Assembly: GCA_011947345.1 (NCBI GenBank)
Contig: JAAVTG010000064.1
Location: forward strand, 1 to 64,000
Direction: 5' to 3'
From: Phytophthora quininea
Taxonomy: Eukaryota; Oomycota; Peronosporomycetes; Peronosporales; Peronosporaceae
DNA length: 64,000 nucleotides
In this document: positions 42,497-52,489 of the stretch, one piece after another
Numbering within the stretch: the stretch's first letter is position 1
How the letters are laid out: each line of letters starts with the position of its first letter
Position numbers and translations under genes: made by a program
The notes under the pieces: model-generated
Seen by the model: the letters and a program-made list of their open reading frames with translations, nothing else
Databases searched by the model: none
What the model was told of the DNA's origin: nothing

Positions 42497-42808
42497 ATGT
42501 CTGGACGTGGTAAAGGCGTGAAATCCATTGGCAAAGGCGGATCGAAGCGTCATCGCTTCATACTGCGCGACAGCATTCAGGGTATCGGCCGAAGCTCCAT
42601 TCGCCGGCTGGCTCGTCGTGCCGGAGTTATCCGTATGTCAGCGCTGGTGTACCAGGAAACAAGATCTGCACTTAAGGTCTTCGTTCAGAGCTTAGTGCAA
42701 GATGCTGTGGTGTACGCGGAGCACGCAAACCGCAAAACCATATCAACCATGGACGTAATTTACGCTCTTAAACGACAGGGTCGGGTTCTTTACGGGTTCG
42801 GACACTAA
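42497..42808 (+). CDS. Divergent histone H4 variant
   Basis: The gene is exactly 103 codons plus stop, intronless, the standard H4 length. It starts MSGRGKG and ends [14 protein letters not shown]. Core blocks are clear: [30 protein letters not shown]. Against canonical H4, which barely varies among eukaryotes, I count about 34 substitutions (roughly two thirds identical). Lysines 5, 8, 12 and 16 of the tail remain, but Lys20 is Phe, Lys31 is Arg, Lys44 is Ile and Lys77 is Asn. All changes leave length and frame untouched. It would pair with H3 in nucleosomes; a specialised role is inference. An in-frame extension upstream to 42446 lacks H4 character, so the ATG at 42497 is the start. Confidence 0.85.
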   Translation: MSGRGKGVKSIGKGGSKRHRFILRDSIQGIGRSSIRRLARRAGVIRMSALVYQETRSALKVFVQSLVQDAVVYAEHANRKTISTMDVIYALKRQGRVLYGFGH

Positions 42809-44812
42809 GCTCAAGTATTCAGTTAATGCTAGCGAATACACAACTCAATTAGTGAAGCTGAAAGCTACGTCAAATTAATGCTTAGCTTGGCCGTACAACA
42901 CACACTTCTCTTCGTCTTTCTGATCTGTCAACTTGGATCGCCAAATTTGCTGCTCTTCATCTCTCCTTCATCAAGACCCGTCGATCGGGGAATTCTCAGA
43001 TGTCAAAGCACCGCTAACGATCTCATTCATCACTATCACTGCTCTCTCTTGACTCTCCCGTCACACGAAACGGGGTTAATTGCGAGCAAACTCGGCAGAA
43101 GTCCGAGGAAGCTTTAAAAAGGATGAGATTCGAGTAACAGGATTGCGAATAGGATACATTTCAGTATCAATAATACCTACCTACGTATATTTGCCGCCCA
43201 ACTCCACAACGAAGAGATAACTATTAAAGAGGCACTTTGAGGCCTTAGAGAGGCTCCTTGACAACCGGGGCGCAGCGGAGGCCTGTCAGGGGACGGCACG
43301 TAGGTCTAAGTAATAGATTCTATCTAATCCGCGCGAAGCGAATTGGGTGGTGCAAACGCCGCGCGACTTAGGAGCGTATCGATCACAATGGGGTCACCGG
43401 TTGATCAATAATGCATTGTCAAGGAAAACCTTGCTCGAATTTTAGCCTGTCTACTCGAATTTCGGCCGTTTTTACTCTTTACTCGCAAATTGACCGATCT
43501 TGCGCTTTATTAAGCCGCACCCCGTCTTACCCGATGTGATACCAAACCACTCTATCTACCAGCAGGAGAATCATACCTTCATCGCCGTAGACAAACACCA
43601 TCGCAGGGCGGACCACCAGCAGCGGTTTGAGGAAGTACAACCACAGGCGCTGACTCAGCAGTAGCAGCACCATCATGCAGTCCGTGCTCAGATACGCTCC
43701 AGATCAAGCTCTGAATCGGCGAGACAAGCCAAGCGTCAACGTGCAGAACTGCCAGCTCCACTGTGCCTAACCTCGTTACGTGAAGGATCAAGTGATAACT
43801 AACAATACGAGGACTCTGGTATCACTTTCAATGGGCCGAGAGTGATGAACAGGCTGCATCCACTCTGTCATCCATCACGTCACATGCGAGCCTGTATTCT
43901 TCTTCCCGTCCAGCTATATCCGTCGCCGAATTTTCCACGACAGGACTTCTTGCATGGTGCTTTTCAAGCGGTGCAGCTACTAATAACGCGGAAGCACGGG
44001 CCCGATTTCGAAGGACCTGTGCTGCTTCCATTTAGGCGAGATGAAGTGTGGAGTAACGGTGTCTCTGCGGTGAAACAATCAAGTCCGTGTCGAAAGCATT
44101 GTTTAGCACGCTGCCAGCACAAACTAAAACTGAATTTACTGTTAGCTGTTATAAACATATTATGTGACAGATTTCATCGCAACGCACATCCGTGCTCTCT
44201 TTGATTCACCTTTATACGGCCCCGACACACTAGATCTACATGCCGTCTCCGACATTGACCTCCTATTTATTTTACCATCTTCAGCGGATATAGGTTCTCG
44301 TAGAGTATACGATTTCGGATTTACTCTTAATTATTAGTACACTGTACTATTAAACTCCTCGAACTACGACTCCCCCGGGACCCACTGGCCCGGGTAGCCA
44401 ATCAGAATTCTGACAATTCTGATCCTTTGGTGCTTGGCAAGCATTTTCAGTAAACGCGGTACCATAGACGGAATGTGTTGTCAACGATAGGTGATCGTTG
44501 GCCATTCCCTCTCTCTGAAAACCACGAACTTAGGCCTACCCGGGCTCTCGCAGGAGCGCCTCCCACTGTGTTTCACTCAATGGTGTCTACTGGCAACCAC
44601 GATAAGACTTCCTGGAGCCATTTGCAGAGGCCAACGTGCCTGCGAGCCACTTGATATGTTCGAACCGTCTTTTGTTAGTAAGGCAGCCATGCCACAGCTG
44701 ACGATGAAGTTTAACTTTTTATTTTCTTTATGGCCTTTGCGAGAATTCTGTTGGGTAGCCGTAATTGTCGTGGCATTTACTTATGAGCAAAACTTAGTGA
44801 TTTTAGCAAATA
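42809..44812. other. Two-kilobase stretch without recognised gene
   Basis: The open frames (for example 43842-44204, 44491-44868) show no motif. GC-rich repeat-like DNA lies near 43260-43380. A solo LTR was considered but no second copy exists in the window. Confidence 0.4.
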
Positions 44813-44834
44813 CCGTATTTGTCGGATCGAGTGG
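44813..44834 (+). repeat. Left 22-bp TIR of pogo element
   Basis: An exact inverted match to 46590-46611. A second, imperfect CGGATCAAGTGG copy lies just inside. Confidence 0.9.
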
Positions 44835-44959
44835 AACACTCGGATCAAGTGGGAAAGCTAGTATGTAGGGGTGACACCCCTTCTCTAAACCACAGAACCT
44901 ATCAAAATGAAACATGCATTTATTGAGTTTTATGAAGTTACTCCTCAACGGGAAGAACG

Positions 44960-46498
44960 GCATTCTCCGGCGGGGGAGCACATGCGTTCGGAATCTACCA
45001 GAAGCATCTCGAGGCTCAATAGGAATATGTCCAGCCTTTTGAAAGCCTCCGATTATTGTTTCGGCAGAGATCATCTCCCAAGCCTCGCCAATCATCTTCG
45101 ACAGCAGAAGGCGACGCTCACTAGCATTTGACGCAAAGGGGTTGTCGATGTGCCAGCATCGATAAAGGTCCCTGCGTAGTGTACATCGTTAGAACAGCAA
45201 ATAAGTAAAATAAGTAAAGAAAAACGCGTACTGAACGATGCTTTTAAACGAATGCATAACGCTCACATCCATCGGCTGACTGAGGCCAGTAATCCCTGGA
45301 GGGAATGTACTGGACCTCAGTACAGCACTCCTCAAGACGGTTTTTACGCTGTCCATCTTGTGGACCTTTAAGCTGTCCAGCATCAGCATGCGGCAGCCTA
45401 GTGTTGACGGCGTCCAAACCTAGACAAGCAAACCAATTTTAGTTTGAAAAGTGTTAAATAAAAGAAAATAAATACAAACCTCGTCAATCCACTTTAGCAT
45501 CGTAGCATGGTCGCCAAACGCCTATGCTTGCGTCGTGCGGACGACATCAGGATGTCCCCAGCTGGGGCTCGAAAATTCTTGGTACACTGGCCCTCCAGGA
45601 ACGCCCGCAAACACAGTAAAGGCAGGGAGCTTCGTCCCTGTGGCTGACGCGCACAGAAAGACGCTGCTGCGAGCCCCATTCTCCCCATCCCTTGCACCAC
45701 ATCTGCTGTCTTCGCTCCTTTAAAATCGATTGTTAAACGGCCTGGGTTGTCAATCCCCAGGCCCGTTTGATCCATGTTGAAGAGGTTGCCATACCGCTCT
45801 TGCTTGCTGTAAGACGGTGGAAAGATTCCATCCTCTTCAACAGCAAAGCTGATCGACCTAGAAAATGAGTCTGCAATTTCCTAAAACAAGTTTTAGTTGA
45901 TAATAATTTTCAATCAATAAATGTAATTTAAGTACCTGCATGTTGTCGCGCAGTTTTCTACCTTTGTGAGTGATACGCCTAACAGAAAACTGTTACGCTT
46001 CAAAAGCGTGTGCACCAAGACAGTAGTGCAACGTTCGTTCTCGCTGCTGAGAAGACAGCGTCGAACTTGCCAATCATCAGCACGATGCACTTAGTAGTGA
46101 CACACAGTCCTCGTGTCTTTCTCATCAGTGTTATCCATTTTATTAACCTGTAGTAATAGCATTAGTACAATTCAGCAGCATTAAAACAATAAAGTCAAAT
46201 ACGTACTGGGCTTCAAGCTCAGGAAACAGGACATATTGCTTTCTGGGCGATGAGGACGGAGCAAAGTACTTGTTCGGGGCGGAGGCAGATGCAAAGCAGA
46301 GCTGTGCCTGCGTTTTACGCCAGCGGTAGATGGTCGGGCGGCTGACCTTCAGCCGACCAGCCGCATCAACAGCCCGCTCTCCCTCTACCGCACAAGCACC
46401 CTGCGTATGAAGAGTGAGCATAGTAAACACAGAATTTGCAGTATTTTAGCGCTTACCTTGTACTTGATCTTATTCTTGTTCTTCGGCCTGCACGGCAT
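44960..46498 (-). pseudogene. Pogo-like transposase, four introns, several frame breaks
   Basis: It starts at the ATG at 46498 (MPCRPKNKNKIKYK). Introns at 46456-46401, 46206-46148 and 45935-45881, and one at about 45474-45424, have good GT/AG borders. Exons give a helix-turn-helix (AVDAAGRLKVSRPTIYRW), a second DNA-binding half (LIKWITLMRK, LSWCTRF, RRITHKGRK), the first Asp in FNMDQTGLG with GAKTADVV, the second Asp in MLMLDSLKVHK, the third in GLSQPMDVSVM, and a C-terminal EMISAETIIGGFQKAG. Single-base losses at about 46005, 45990 and 45690, plus an in-frame TAG near 45525, disable it. Confidence 0.85.
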
Positions 46499-46589
46499 GA
46501 CGAGAAATGGGATGGATGGCAGTCGACGCTTGCAATAAAAAACCCTGTGAGGTTTTTTGATGACTTGAAAATGGTTACTAAAACATGTC

Positions 46590-46611
46590 CCACTCGATCC
46601 GACAAATACGG
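46590..46611 (-). repeat. Right 22-bp TIR of pogo element
   Basis: An exact inverted match to 44813-44834, followed by the TA duplication. Confidence 0.9.
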
Positions 46612-47042
46612 TACAATCGGCAACGAATAATGGTGATGCCGCTTAGATCGCAGAACATGAAAAATTGACGAAAACCTAAAAGATGTCCTCAAAACGAATG
46701 CACTCGATTGGGTCGTCAAGACCGCGACTATAAGCCATCGGATGACAGTTACAAGAGCGATTTCGAGAGAACTGAGTCGGTTGATGTACTTGTGTTGTTT
46801 TATCGCTATGAAAGGAGAAATACAGCCACGGCTGTGACGTCAAGAACATGGCAAGGTGGGATGTAGTAATACGTATCAATATTTTGCTGGAAATGTCAAC
46901 GATGTAGCATTATACCATATACAAATGGGATCCTTCTTCCTCTCTTTTATATTTTGTTGCGGAACATAATTTTTAAAGAGTAGAAATTTCCCCTAAATTC
47001 GTGGTCACATGCTGCTGGACAGGACAATTGCTATACAGTTAC
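46612..47042. other. Spacer, AT-rich
   Basis: Nothing coding. 47035-47042 (ACAGTTAC) is the left target-duplication candidate of the next element. Confidence 0.5.
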
Positions 47043-47057
47043 CAGAGGTTCGGATTA
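47043..47057 (+). repeat. Left TIR of hAT-like element
   Basis: It pairs with 48319-48333 with one mismatch. Confidence 0.7.
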
Positions 47058-47371
47058 TCCAAAGTATTGTATTATTCAGTAATACAATACAACACTTTAA
47101 ATAGTAATACTAATACGAGCATATTTGTCTAACGTATTTGTATTAATATCAGTAATATCGATACATTATTTTGTGTTACATCTACTACTCTTGTAAGTCC
47201 AATCCATAAGGCCGAGCAGTAAGGTGATCTACGTGCCCAGGGCCTCGTACAATACAGATTCCTGTCAGTTGGGACCTTTAAAGGTGAATTGATAATGAAA
47301 TGTGAATAGGCAACGAAAACTCGTCTCTTTTGGAACCCCTAATAGTTGAGTTGTGAAGTGCAAAATCTTAC

Positions 47372-47800
47372 CGTTGCGCTGTTGTCCAGACACTCTAGCA
47401 CGCGGCCGAAGGTGCCCAGACCTGCTTCTCTTAGGATCTTGTAGCGGTTGAGAAGGCAGTTGCCAGGTTTGCCGGCGTAGCTTCCGATCGTGTCGTCGTG
47501 GGCAGCACTGTCTTCGCTGCCGTCTTTCTGGGCTGGCGGTGGTGGTGGCGGCTCCCTGTGGTCGTGTTAGGACTCCCTTCGGCGCGAGTGGCGCTGCTTC
47601 TTGTGGTGGCGACCGTTGTGTTCAGGTTCGGGGCTACCGCGTCGGCTGTGGGTCCTGGAGCTGCGTGTCTTGCGGCTGCTGTAGCGGTGGCGCAGCAACA
47701 AACCAAGCAATCGGAAGTCACTTCGAGGACGAGCGAGTATGAGGTTATTAGCTATAGTGTACCTTATCGGGTGTTGCACACCATCTCTGGGCGGCCATCC
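47372..47800 (-). pseudogene. Captured first exon of an SR/CLK-type (LAMMER-like) protein kinase
   Basis: One minus frame runs from about 47800 to 47372 with a single TAA near 47567. It begins with an RS-rich stretch (YSSRKTRSSRTHSRRGSPEP), then RHHKKQRHSRRRES, a proline run, GSYAGKPGNCLLNRYKIL and the glycine-rich ATP loop GLGTFGRVLECLD. A GTAAGA donor follows directly at 47371. SR-rich tails ahead of an N-lobe with RYKIL and G-x-G-T-F-G-R-V are typical of CLK/LAMMER kinases, which phosphorylate splicing factors. The rest of the kinase is absent. The piece lies inside hAT-type inverted ends, so capture by the element is likely. Confidence 0.7.
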
Positions 47801-48318
47801 AGTACTTTTATACGAGCCATGGCCAGTTCGAGCTCGCCTGAACATGTTCTTACACAACAAACCCTTGACAAGTCTCTGTTGCCAAGATTACAGCCTCTAT
47901 GATCTTTATCCGCACTTCTCCATTCTTGTAAACGATGCCTGGCTGATTTGTGTGGACAGACTGGACCAACTAAAAGGCGTGGTGTCTTCATGGACCTGGC
48001 GCTAGCCACGCTTCTCCCATTTGTACATCGCAGTCGTCAGCACATTTACACGAACCACAGGTAGTCCGAGCTCGCCTGTACACATTCTTGTGTCACGAAC
48101 ACCTGACAAGTCTTCACTGCTAAAACCACAGGTTCTTGATGCTCGTCTCGAAACAACTTCTTGGGACGTTTCACCGCTCGTTTGCCCAAAGTATCATCGA
48201 AGTATTAATACAATTTGACTAATACTACTACAGGGCTCTCAATTTTTCAAAAGTATCGTGATATAATAATAACAGTAGCAGCACTTGTATCAATAATCCT
48301 ATTACTCGATTTTTCTGC

Positions 48319-48333
48319 TAATCCGAATCTCTG
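48319..48333 (-). repeat. Right TIR of hAT-like element
   Basis: It pairs with 47043-47057 with one mismatch. Confidence 0.7.
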
Positions 48334-48720
48334 ACGGTAACTGACATGTAAATTGGAGGTCTAATCATTAGACGAGCATTAGTCTTCACTAAACATGCAT
48401 AATGCATGGACTAGTTATTTCTCTGCGATAAATGTTCGAAGTGATCACGGCTTCATATCTATTTTATTATAAAAGGTCCATTTTCGTATTTAAGCTATCT
48501 GGAGGGAGGGGGGTGAAGGCACGCTGCTGGGCCAAGACCAAATCGATGCCGGTGGGTTATTGTACTGGCCATAAAAGTTGGTACCGCAGAGCGATGTTGG
48601 CCCACGCCGGGGTCCGTTACTCGGCTAATATTGGCCGTTTAAGGCTGTTTAACTCCACGACATGATCCTGAAACATTTCTCTATCTACTCCACTAGGCCT
48701 CCTTGTGTCGTCCTGCGTGC
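48334..48720. other. Spacer without recognised gene
   Basis: It is AT-rich at first, then unique-looking. No supported feature. Confidence 0.45.
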
Positions 48721-48958
48721 CAGCATGGCGAGAGGGAAGAAGACCAGTCAAGCCGAGGATGCGATGATTGTGAGTGCCTACAGTTTTCCCTCAAAAGTCG
48801 AGAAGGAGACCCTCGAGGGGGGCGGACACGGGAACTTGTTCACGAATGCATTGGGACCCCAACGGCCACCATTTCGCGCGTGTGGGGCCTACGAGGCGAG
48901 TCAGAATGCCGAAAGTGTCGAGGTTGGTGCTCTGGAGCTTGCCAATCCTAACTATTAG
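48721..48958 (+). pseudogene. Possible helix-turn-helix fragment of a pogo/Tc1-like transposase
   Basis: An ATG near 48725 opens MARGKKTSQAEDAMIVSAYSF. One base out of frame, RTRELVHECIGTPTATISRVWG looks like the recognition helix of a transposase HTH. The frame split near 48820 and early stops show decay. The assignment rests on the short HTH pattern only. Confidence 0.35.
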
Positions 48959-49245
48959 GTACCTCCAGTAATTAATACGGTCTATTTTGCAGGTCCAGGG
49001 TGAAGAGGGCAACGTAGAATTGAACCGAAGCAGTGGAAAGGTTCATACAGAGAAGTGCAAAGGTAAGAGGACAAGTACCTCCGTGCGCTAGAAGATGAAG
49101 TCATCGAATGTGCAGGTGGTTTGAGAAGAGGAGATCGCCAGCGACAGTCAAGCTAAGGACCTATAAGATTTAATACACTTCGCAAATTCCCGTGGATCTC
49201 TCACGTGGATTTGCTGTGCAGCCTTCCTGAACCACCCGAAGGCCT
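48959..49245. other. Spacer
   Basis: Nothing supported. An acceptor-like TTTTGCAG lies near 48990. Confidence 0.4.
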
Positions 49246-49758
49246 TTGCTTGGTTTCTGCCTCGCCTCCTCCTCCCCGGATTCCCTTGCCTGCTGCAGCC
49301 GTCATGGCTTCTGCTGCAATCTCGGCGGGGGCGCATCTCCCAAACCCCCACCTGATCCCGTAGTGACAACAGCTGCAACTGCCCCGGATTTCGGAGGCAA
49401 CTCGGACGACCCACCGGCGGCGACACCATCGGACGAGCCGGGTTTGTCTGACGAGAAGAACAGCGGCGACCCTTCCCCAACTGACTCGGAAGGGACCTCT
49501 GCGTTGACTTCTCCTGCCACCCCGACCCCCTTTGCCAGTAGCTACCCAGCTGCTGTGCGACGAGGAAGTGACAATAGCGTCCAGCGGGTAAGGCAGGCGA
49601 GGATGCTTCTTGATGAACTTACCAGACTCGCTGCTACTCTCAACAAGGATTGGACGTCTCCCAGACAGCCGCAGCGCTCGTCTGAAGAGGTGGAGCTCTA
49701 TAAGAGTGCCATGACCAAGCCTTTCCACGAAGAGTCGAGGAAACAGTCTCCTTCATAA
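49246..49758 (+). pseudogene. Ser/Pro-rich gag-like fragment
   Basis: A 170-residue open frame with a Pro/Ser/Asp-rich first part (residues 30-105) and a short helical segment (RVRQARMLLDELTRLAATLNK). An ATG at 49304 lies one base out of frame and gives MASAAISAGA, a better start, so a frameshift near 49335 is likely. It resembles the N-terminus of oomycete LTR-retrotransposon gag proteins in composition, but no zinc knuckle or pol follows. Identity is uncertain. Confidence 0.35.
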
Positions 49759-49775
49759 GCTCGGAAAACTTAAAG

Positions 49776-49798
49776 CCCCACAAGCACTCTTCGTGGGG
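49776..49798. repeat. Hairpin followed by T-run
   Basis: CCCCAC (49776-49781) and GTGGGG (49793-49798) form a short stem with an 11-nt loop and TTTTT behind it. It looks like a bacterial terminator but stands in an oomycete repeat. Confidence 0.4.
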
Positions 49799-49963
49799 TT
49801 TTTCGCTTCAACCTCACCGATCGCTTTAGGGGGAGACGGATGACGAAGACGAAGTTCTTCGTGCTTAGCCGCGGCCATTAGCTAATTTGTCGTGAAATAT
49901 ATCACGATAAATTACGATCTTGAGGCGCCAAAGAACAAATAGCCGCCGTCCAGCAAGACCAAG

Positions 49964-51220
49964 ATGGTGGTGACCCGGCCGCAGGCGGCTGCTGCGCAAG
50001 CCGCTGCACAAGCCACGATGCAAGACCCCGAGCTACATGACAACATGACTGCAATCGTTGAGGTTCCGAGCGTGGCCAGCTCTCCAACTTCAATCCAGCT
50101 TGTCCCAGACGCAGAAGACGAGCTAGAGGACCTTGCCGAGCGCTTTTCCGCTCAAACGCAAGCCCTGGTCGGTGAGCACGTTATGCTAGAGTTTCAGCAG
50201 GAAGGCCTCAATCAAGCGCAGAAAACAGCGCTAGTTGCTGTTCAAGATTACGCGGAGTCAGAGTTGAATGAGCTGGCCAACAGGCAGTTGGTCATGGTTC
50301 AAGAATTTCAAGGTGAATTGGCTTCGACTCGATCAGTGTTTTAAGAGCAGATAACTCGTCTACAAAACTTACACGGAGATTTTGGAGCACAACTGGAGGG
50401 AAAAGTGAACAAGAGTCTTGCTCAGGCAATTCAAGATCTTCAGCGTGATTTGCAGCTCGCTCGTCAGGCTCACACTGACGGAGCCAACCAGATTGAACAT
50501 ACTGTCAACTCCAAGATTGAAGCCGGTTTTAAGGAGGTGAATGACCATGTGCATCAGCAAATTGTGGAGCATCTAACGTCCCGCCTAGGTTCCAACCCTG
50601 CCAAGGGTGTGGAGCAGCTCGTACTAAAGTCTACCTCAGCTATGGGACCTCGGATTAAGGCCTCCTTAGAACGTAGCTTTGATGAACTACTTACCAGCAA
50701 ATTGGGTTCACGCAACGAAGGACACACCAACGAGAACGTTGATGAGCTTGTGCACAAACTCATAGAGACGTCTGTATCGAATATGGCGCATCGCCTGGAG
50801 CAGTCAATTGATCTTCGGCTTGACCATATTAGGTAGGAAACGCAGCGCCGGCTCGATTCGAATCGTTCTTCAGACGAAACAATTGCCGAAGATACCCAAC
50901 AACTTGTTACGCAAGAGACCACTCGATTTGTACGCCAAGCCGAGTTGCGGATGCAGAAAGTGGTCACCGCTGCTCGGGCAGAAATGAACCTGCAAGTTCA
51001 ACGTCAAGCTGATGCTACATCTATCTTGCGCGAACAACTTCATCAACACCAACCACGCTTGGCAGGGAATGACTCGAACATGGGTGCTGTTGAAAGAAAA
51101 CTGAAGGCATTTGTGGTGGATGAAGTTGCCGGGCAAGTGGATCTCATTCAGCAACCCTCAACAGACGAGGAGATGTGTCAACACTTTGCTAATTTAGTAG
51201 GGTTTGAACTAACGGTTTGA
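49964..51220 (+). pseudogene. Coiled-coil gag-like protein with serial nonsense codons
   Basis: One continuous frame starts at ATG 49964 (MVVTRPQAAAAQAAAQ) and is interrupted by TAA at 50342 and TAG at 50834, but each piece continues in the same frame (49964-50344, 50405-50836, 50945-51220). It is almost wholly alpha-helical and Gln/Glu/Leu-rich (EDLAERFSAQTQALVGEHV, LAQAIQDLQRDLQLARQAH, VHKLIETSVSNMAHRLEQS). Stops without frame shifts suggest decay by point mutation. It is probably the gag-type first protein of a retroelement; no reverse transcriptase follows. Confidence 0.5.
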
Positions 51221-51356
51221 ACTAACAAGAGTTCTTGACGAACGATAAACCCGACCATCCGTCAAAAATGCATCAGGTTCAGCTGAAATCAAACGGTCTG
51301 TTGAGAGCAGTATCCAGCCTATCATTCCAACTGTCCGTGACGCTGTTAATCAAGCA

Positions 51357-51671
51357 ATGCTGCATGAGGTGCCTGCTACTGACGGAAGCAGAGCCAGCGA
51401 TGCGATTCAAGAAGGGGATACAGATGGTGACGACGACTATGGTCTGTCAGAAGAAGATCGACAGATACAACGAAGGATGAGGAGGCATTGGCCCATGCTC
51501 AAGGAGTTGTGTGCAAGGAGCACATTAAAGGCAAGCAAACCCGTGGATCGGCTGACGCTGCAGCAGATGATATACGCAGAACAAGCAGCGTTCCAAGAGA
51601 AAATAGGCCGAGTCCACGACAAAAACCAATATTGGATCAAGAGGACAGCCTGGTATGTTAGGCCACAGTAG
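51357..51671 (+). pseudogene. Gag-like C-terminal fragment
   Basis: It follows the coiled-coil frame in another frame: acidic (EGDTDGDDDYGLSEEDRQ) then MLKELCARSTLKASKP and QMIYAEQAAFQEKIGRVHDKNQYW. It could be the tail of the same protein after an indel near 51220-51357. No catalytic motif is visible. Confidence 0.35.
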
Positions 51672-51884
51672 CCATAGGCTTGGTCTGCGTGCAACGTAAG
51701 CCATATTCAAAATCATGTCGCGAAGAGGGCTGAAGCCTCAGCACAGCGATATGCTTCTCGATCCTAAAACCCTTTGCCTGGTGCTGCTGACGTTCATGTA
51801 GTACGCAGAAGGAAGGACGAAATTCGTAGCTCGTAATGTGGTGAATATTATGCACAAGAAATCAACGTAAGACACTAATGCTTC

Positions 51885-52222
51885 GGGCAAACCCCAACTA
51901 TACAAATACCGCCGGATAGGTCATTCCGCCTTGAGTGGTGCTTCTCCGTCAGACCAACCGGTCGGGATCTGCTTTTCAGCGAGCGACTGATTTCAGCTCC
52001 TCGTTCGCGTATCCCTTGATCTGACCCAAAAACAGCAAATGCTCCTCCACCGACAGCTCCGGGAGCACGACATGGTGCTGGAAACAGATCCCGAGCGACT
52101 GACGTAGTTCATCCTCTTCGTTGATTGACACGCCGCGGAAAGCGGCGTTTCCGCTTGAGGGAGCCATCATACCCGTGAGCATGGAGATGAGAATCGTCTT
52201 GCCGGCGCCGTTGTGTCCAGCC
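51885..52222 (-). pseudogene. ABCA-type ABC transporter ATPase fragment
   Basis: From 52222 down the minus strand reads Walker A GHNGAGKT, then MLTGMMAPSSGNA, the Q-loop region SLGICFQHHVVLPELSVEEHL and FLGQIKGYA, a stop and frame change near 51976, then VGLTEKH and the ABC signature LSGG near 51910. The order and the PSSGNA and QHHVVLPELSVEEHL patterns are those of ABCA lipid transporters. Only about 110 codons of the nucleotide-binding domain are present, with nothing of the membrane part. It is a displaced host gene piece just downstream of the hAT transposase. Confidence 0.75.
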
Positions 52223-52489
52223 GTACCTCCGTCGGCACTTCGAATGGCAGCGTTCCCGGGGCTTTTGCACTTCCAGTTCCGCTTAAAAATGAGAGAAGGC
52301 CACCAGTCGAGGGTGCTGAATCACAAGCAGACATAGGGACACCTCCGCCGATACCGGAACCGGAGGTTGCACCAGTAGCTATCCCGACAAGCAAAGAAAT
52401 ACCACTACCGTTTCCGATGGTTTTTCTTCCAACCGAGAGCGTAATCGACCCACCATCGCCGCCCCCATTGACATGTATGAGCTTTACTG
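52223..52489. other. Low-complexity spacer (Gly/Ser or Pro-coding on opposite strands)
   Basis: Open frames on both strands reflect base composition. No motif is seen. Confidence 0.4.

Larger units (their letters stand above)
44813..46611 (-). mobile_element. Pogo-like (Tc1/mariner superfamily) element
   Basis: Perfect 22-bp inverted ends (CCGTATTTGTCGGATCGAGT... at 44813-44834, mirrored at 46590-46611) are flanked on both sides by TA (44811-44812 and 46612-46613). The 1799-bp interior carries one spliced minus-strand transposase gene that fills most of it. TA duplication, the DDE_1-type catalytic blocks and the HTH all fit pogo. Ends and target duplication are perfect while the gene has decayed. 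Confidence 0.9.
47043..48333 (-). mobile_element. Non-autonomous hAT-like element carrying a kinase exon
   Basis: The ends are CAGAGGTTCGGATTA (47043-47057) and, inverted, CAGAGATTCGGATTA (48319-48333), 14 of 15 alike. CAGAG starts are typical of hAT. The flanking octamers ACAGTTAC and ACGGTAAC agree at 6 of 8, which fits a decayed 8-bp duplication. Both termini are followed by AT-rich sequence. The interior has no transposase but carries a GC-rich segment with the start of a protein kinase gene and an imperfect ~75-bp direct repeat (about 47823-47896 and 48063-48133). Confidence 0.65.

Noticed and set aside
43260..43400. Possible solo LTR (GC-rich block with an AATAGATTCTATCTAAT-like core)
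   Set aside because: No second copy, no TG...CA ends with a target duplication and no pol gene nearby.
49776..49805. Intrinsic-terminator-like hairpin with T-run
   Set aside because: The surroundings are eukaryotic repeats, so rho-independent termination does not apply; the stem is only six pairs.
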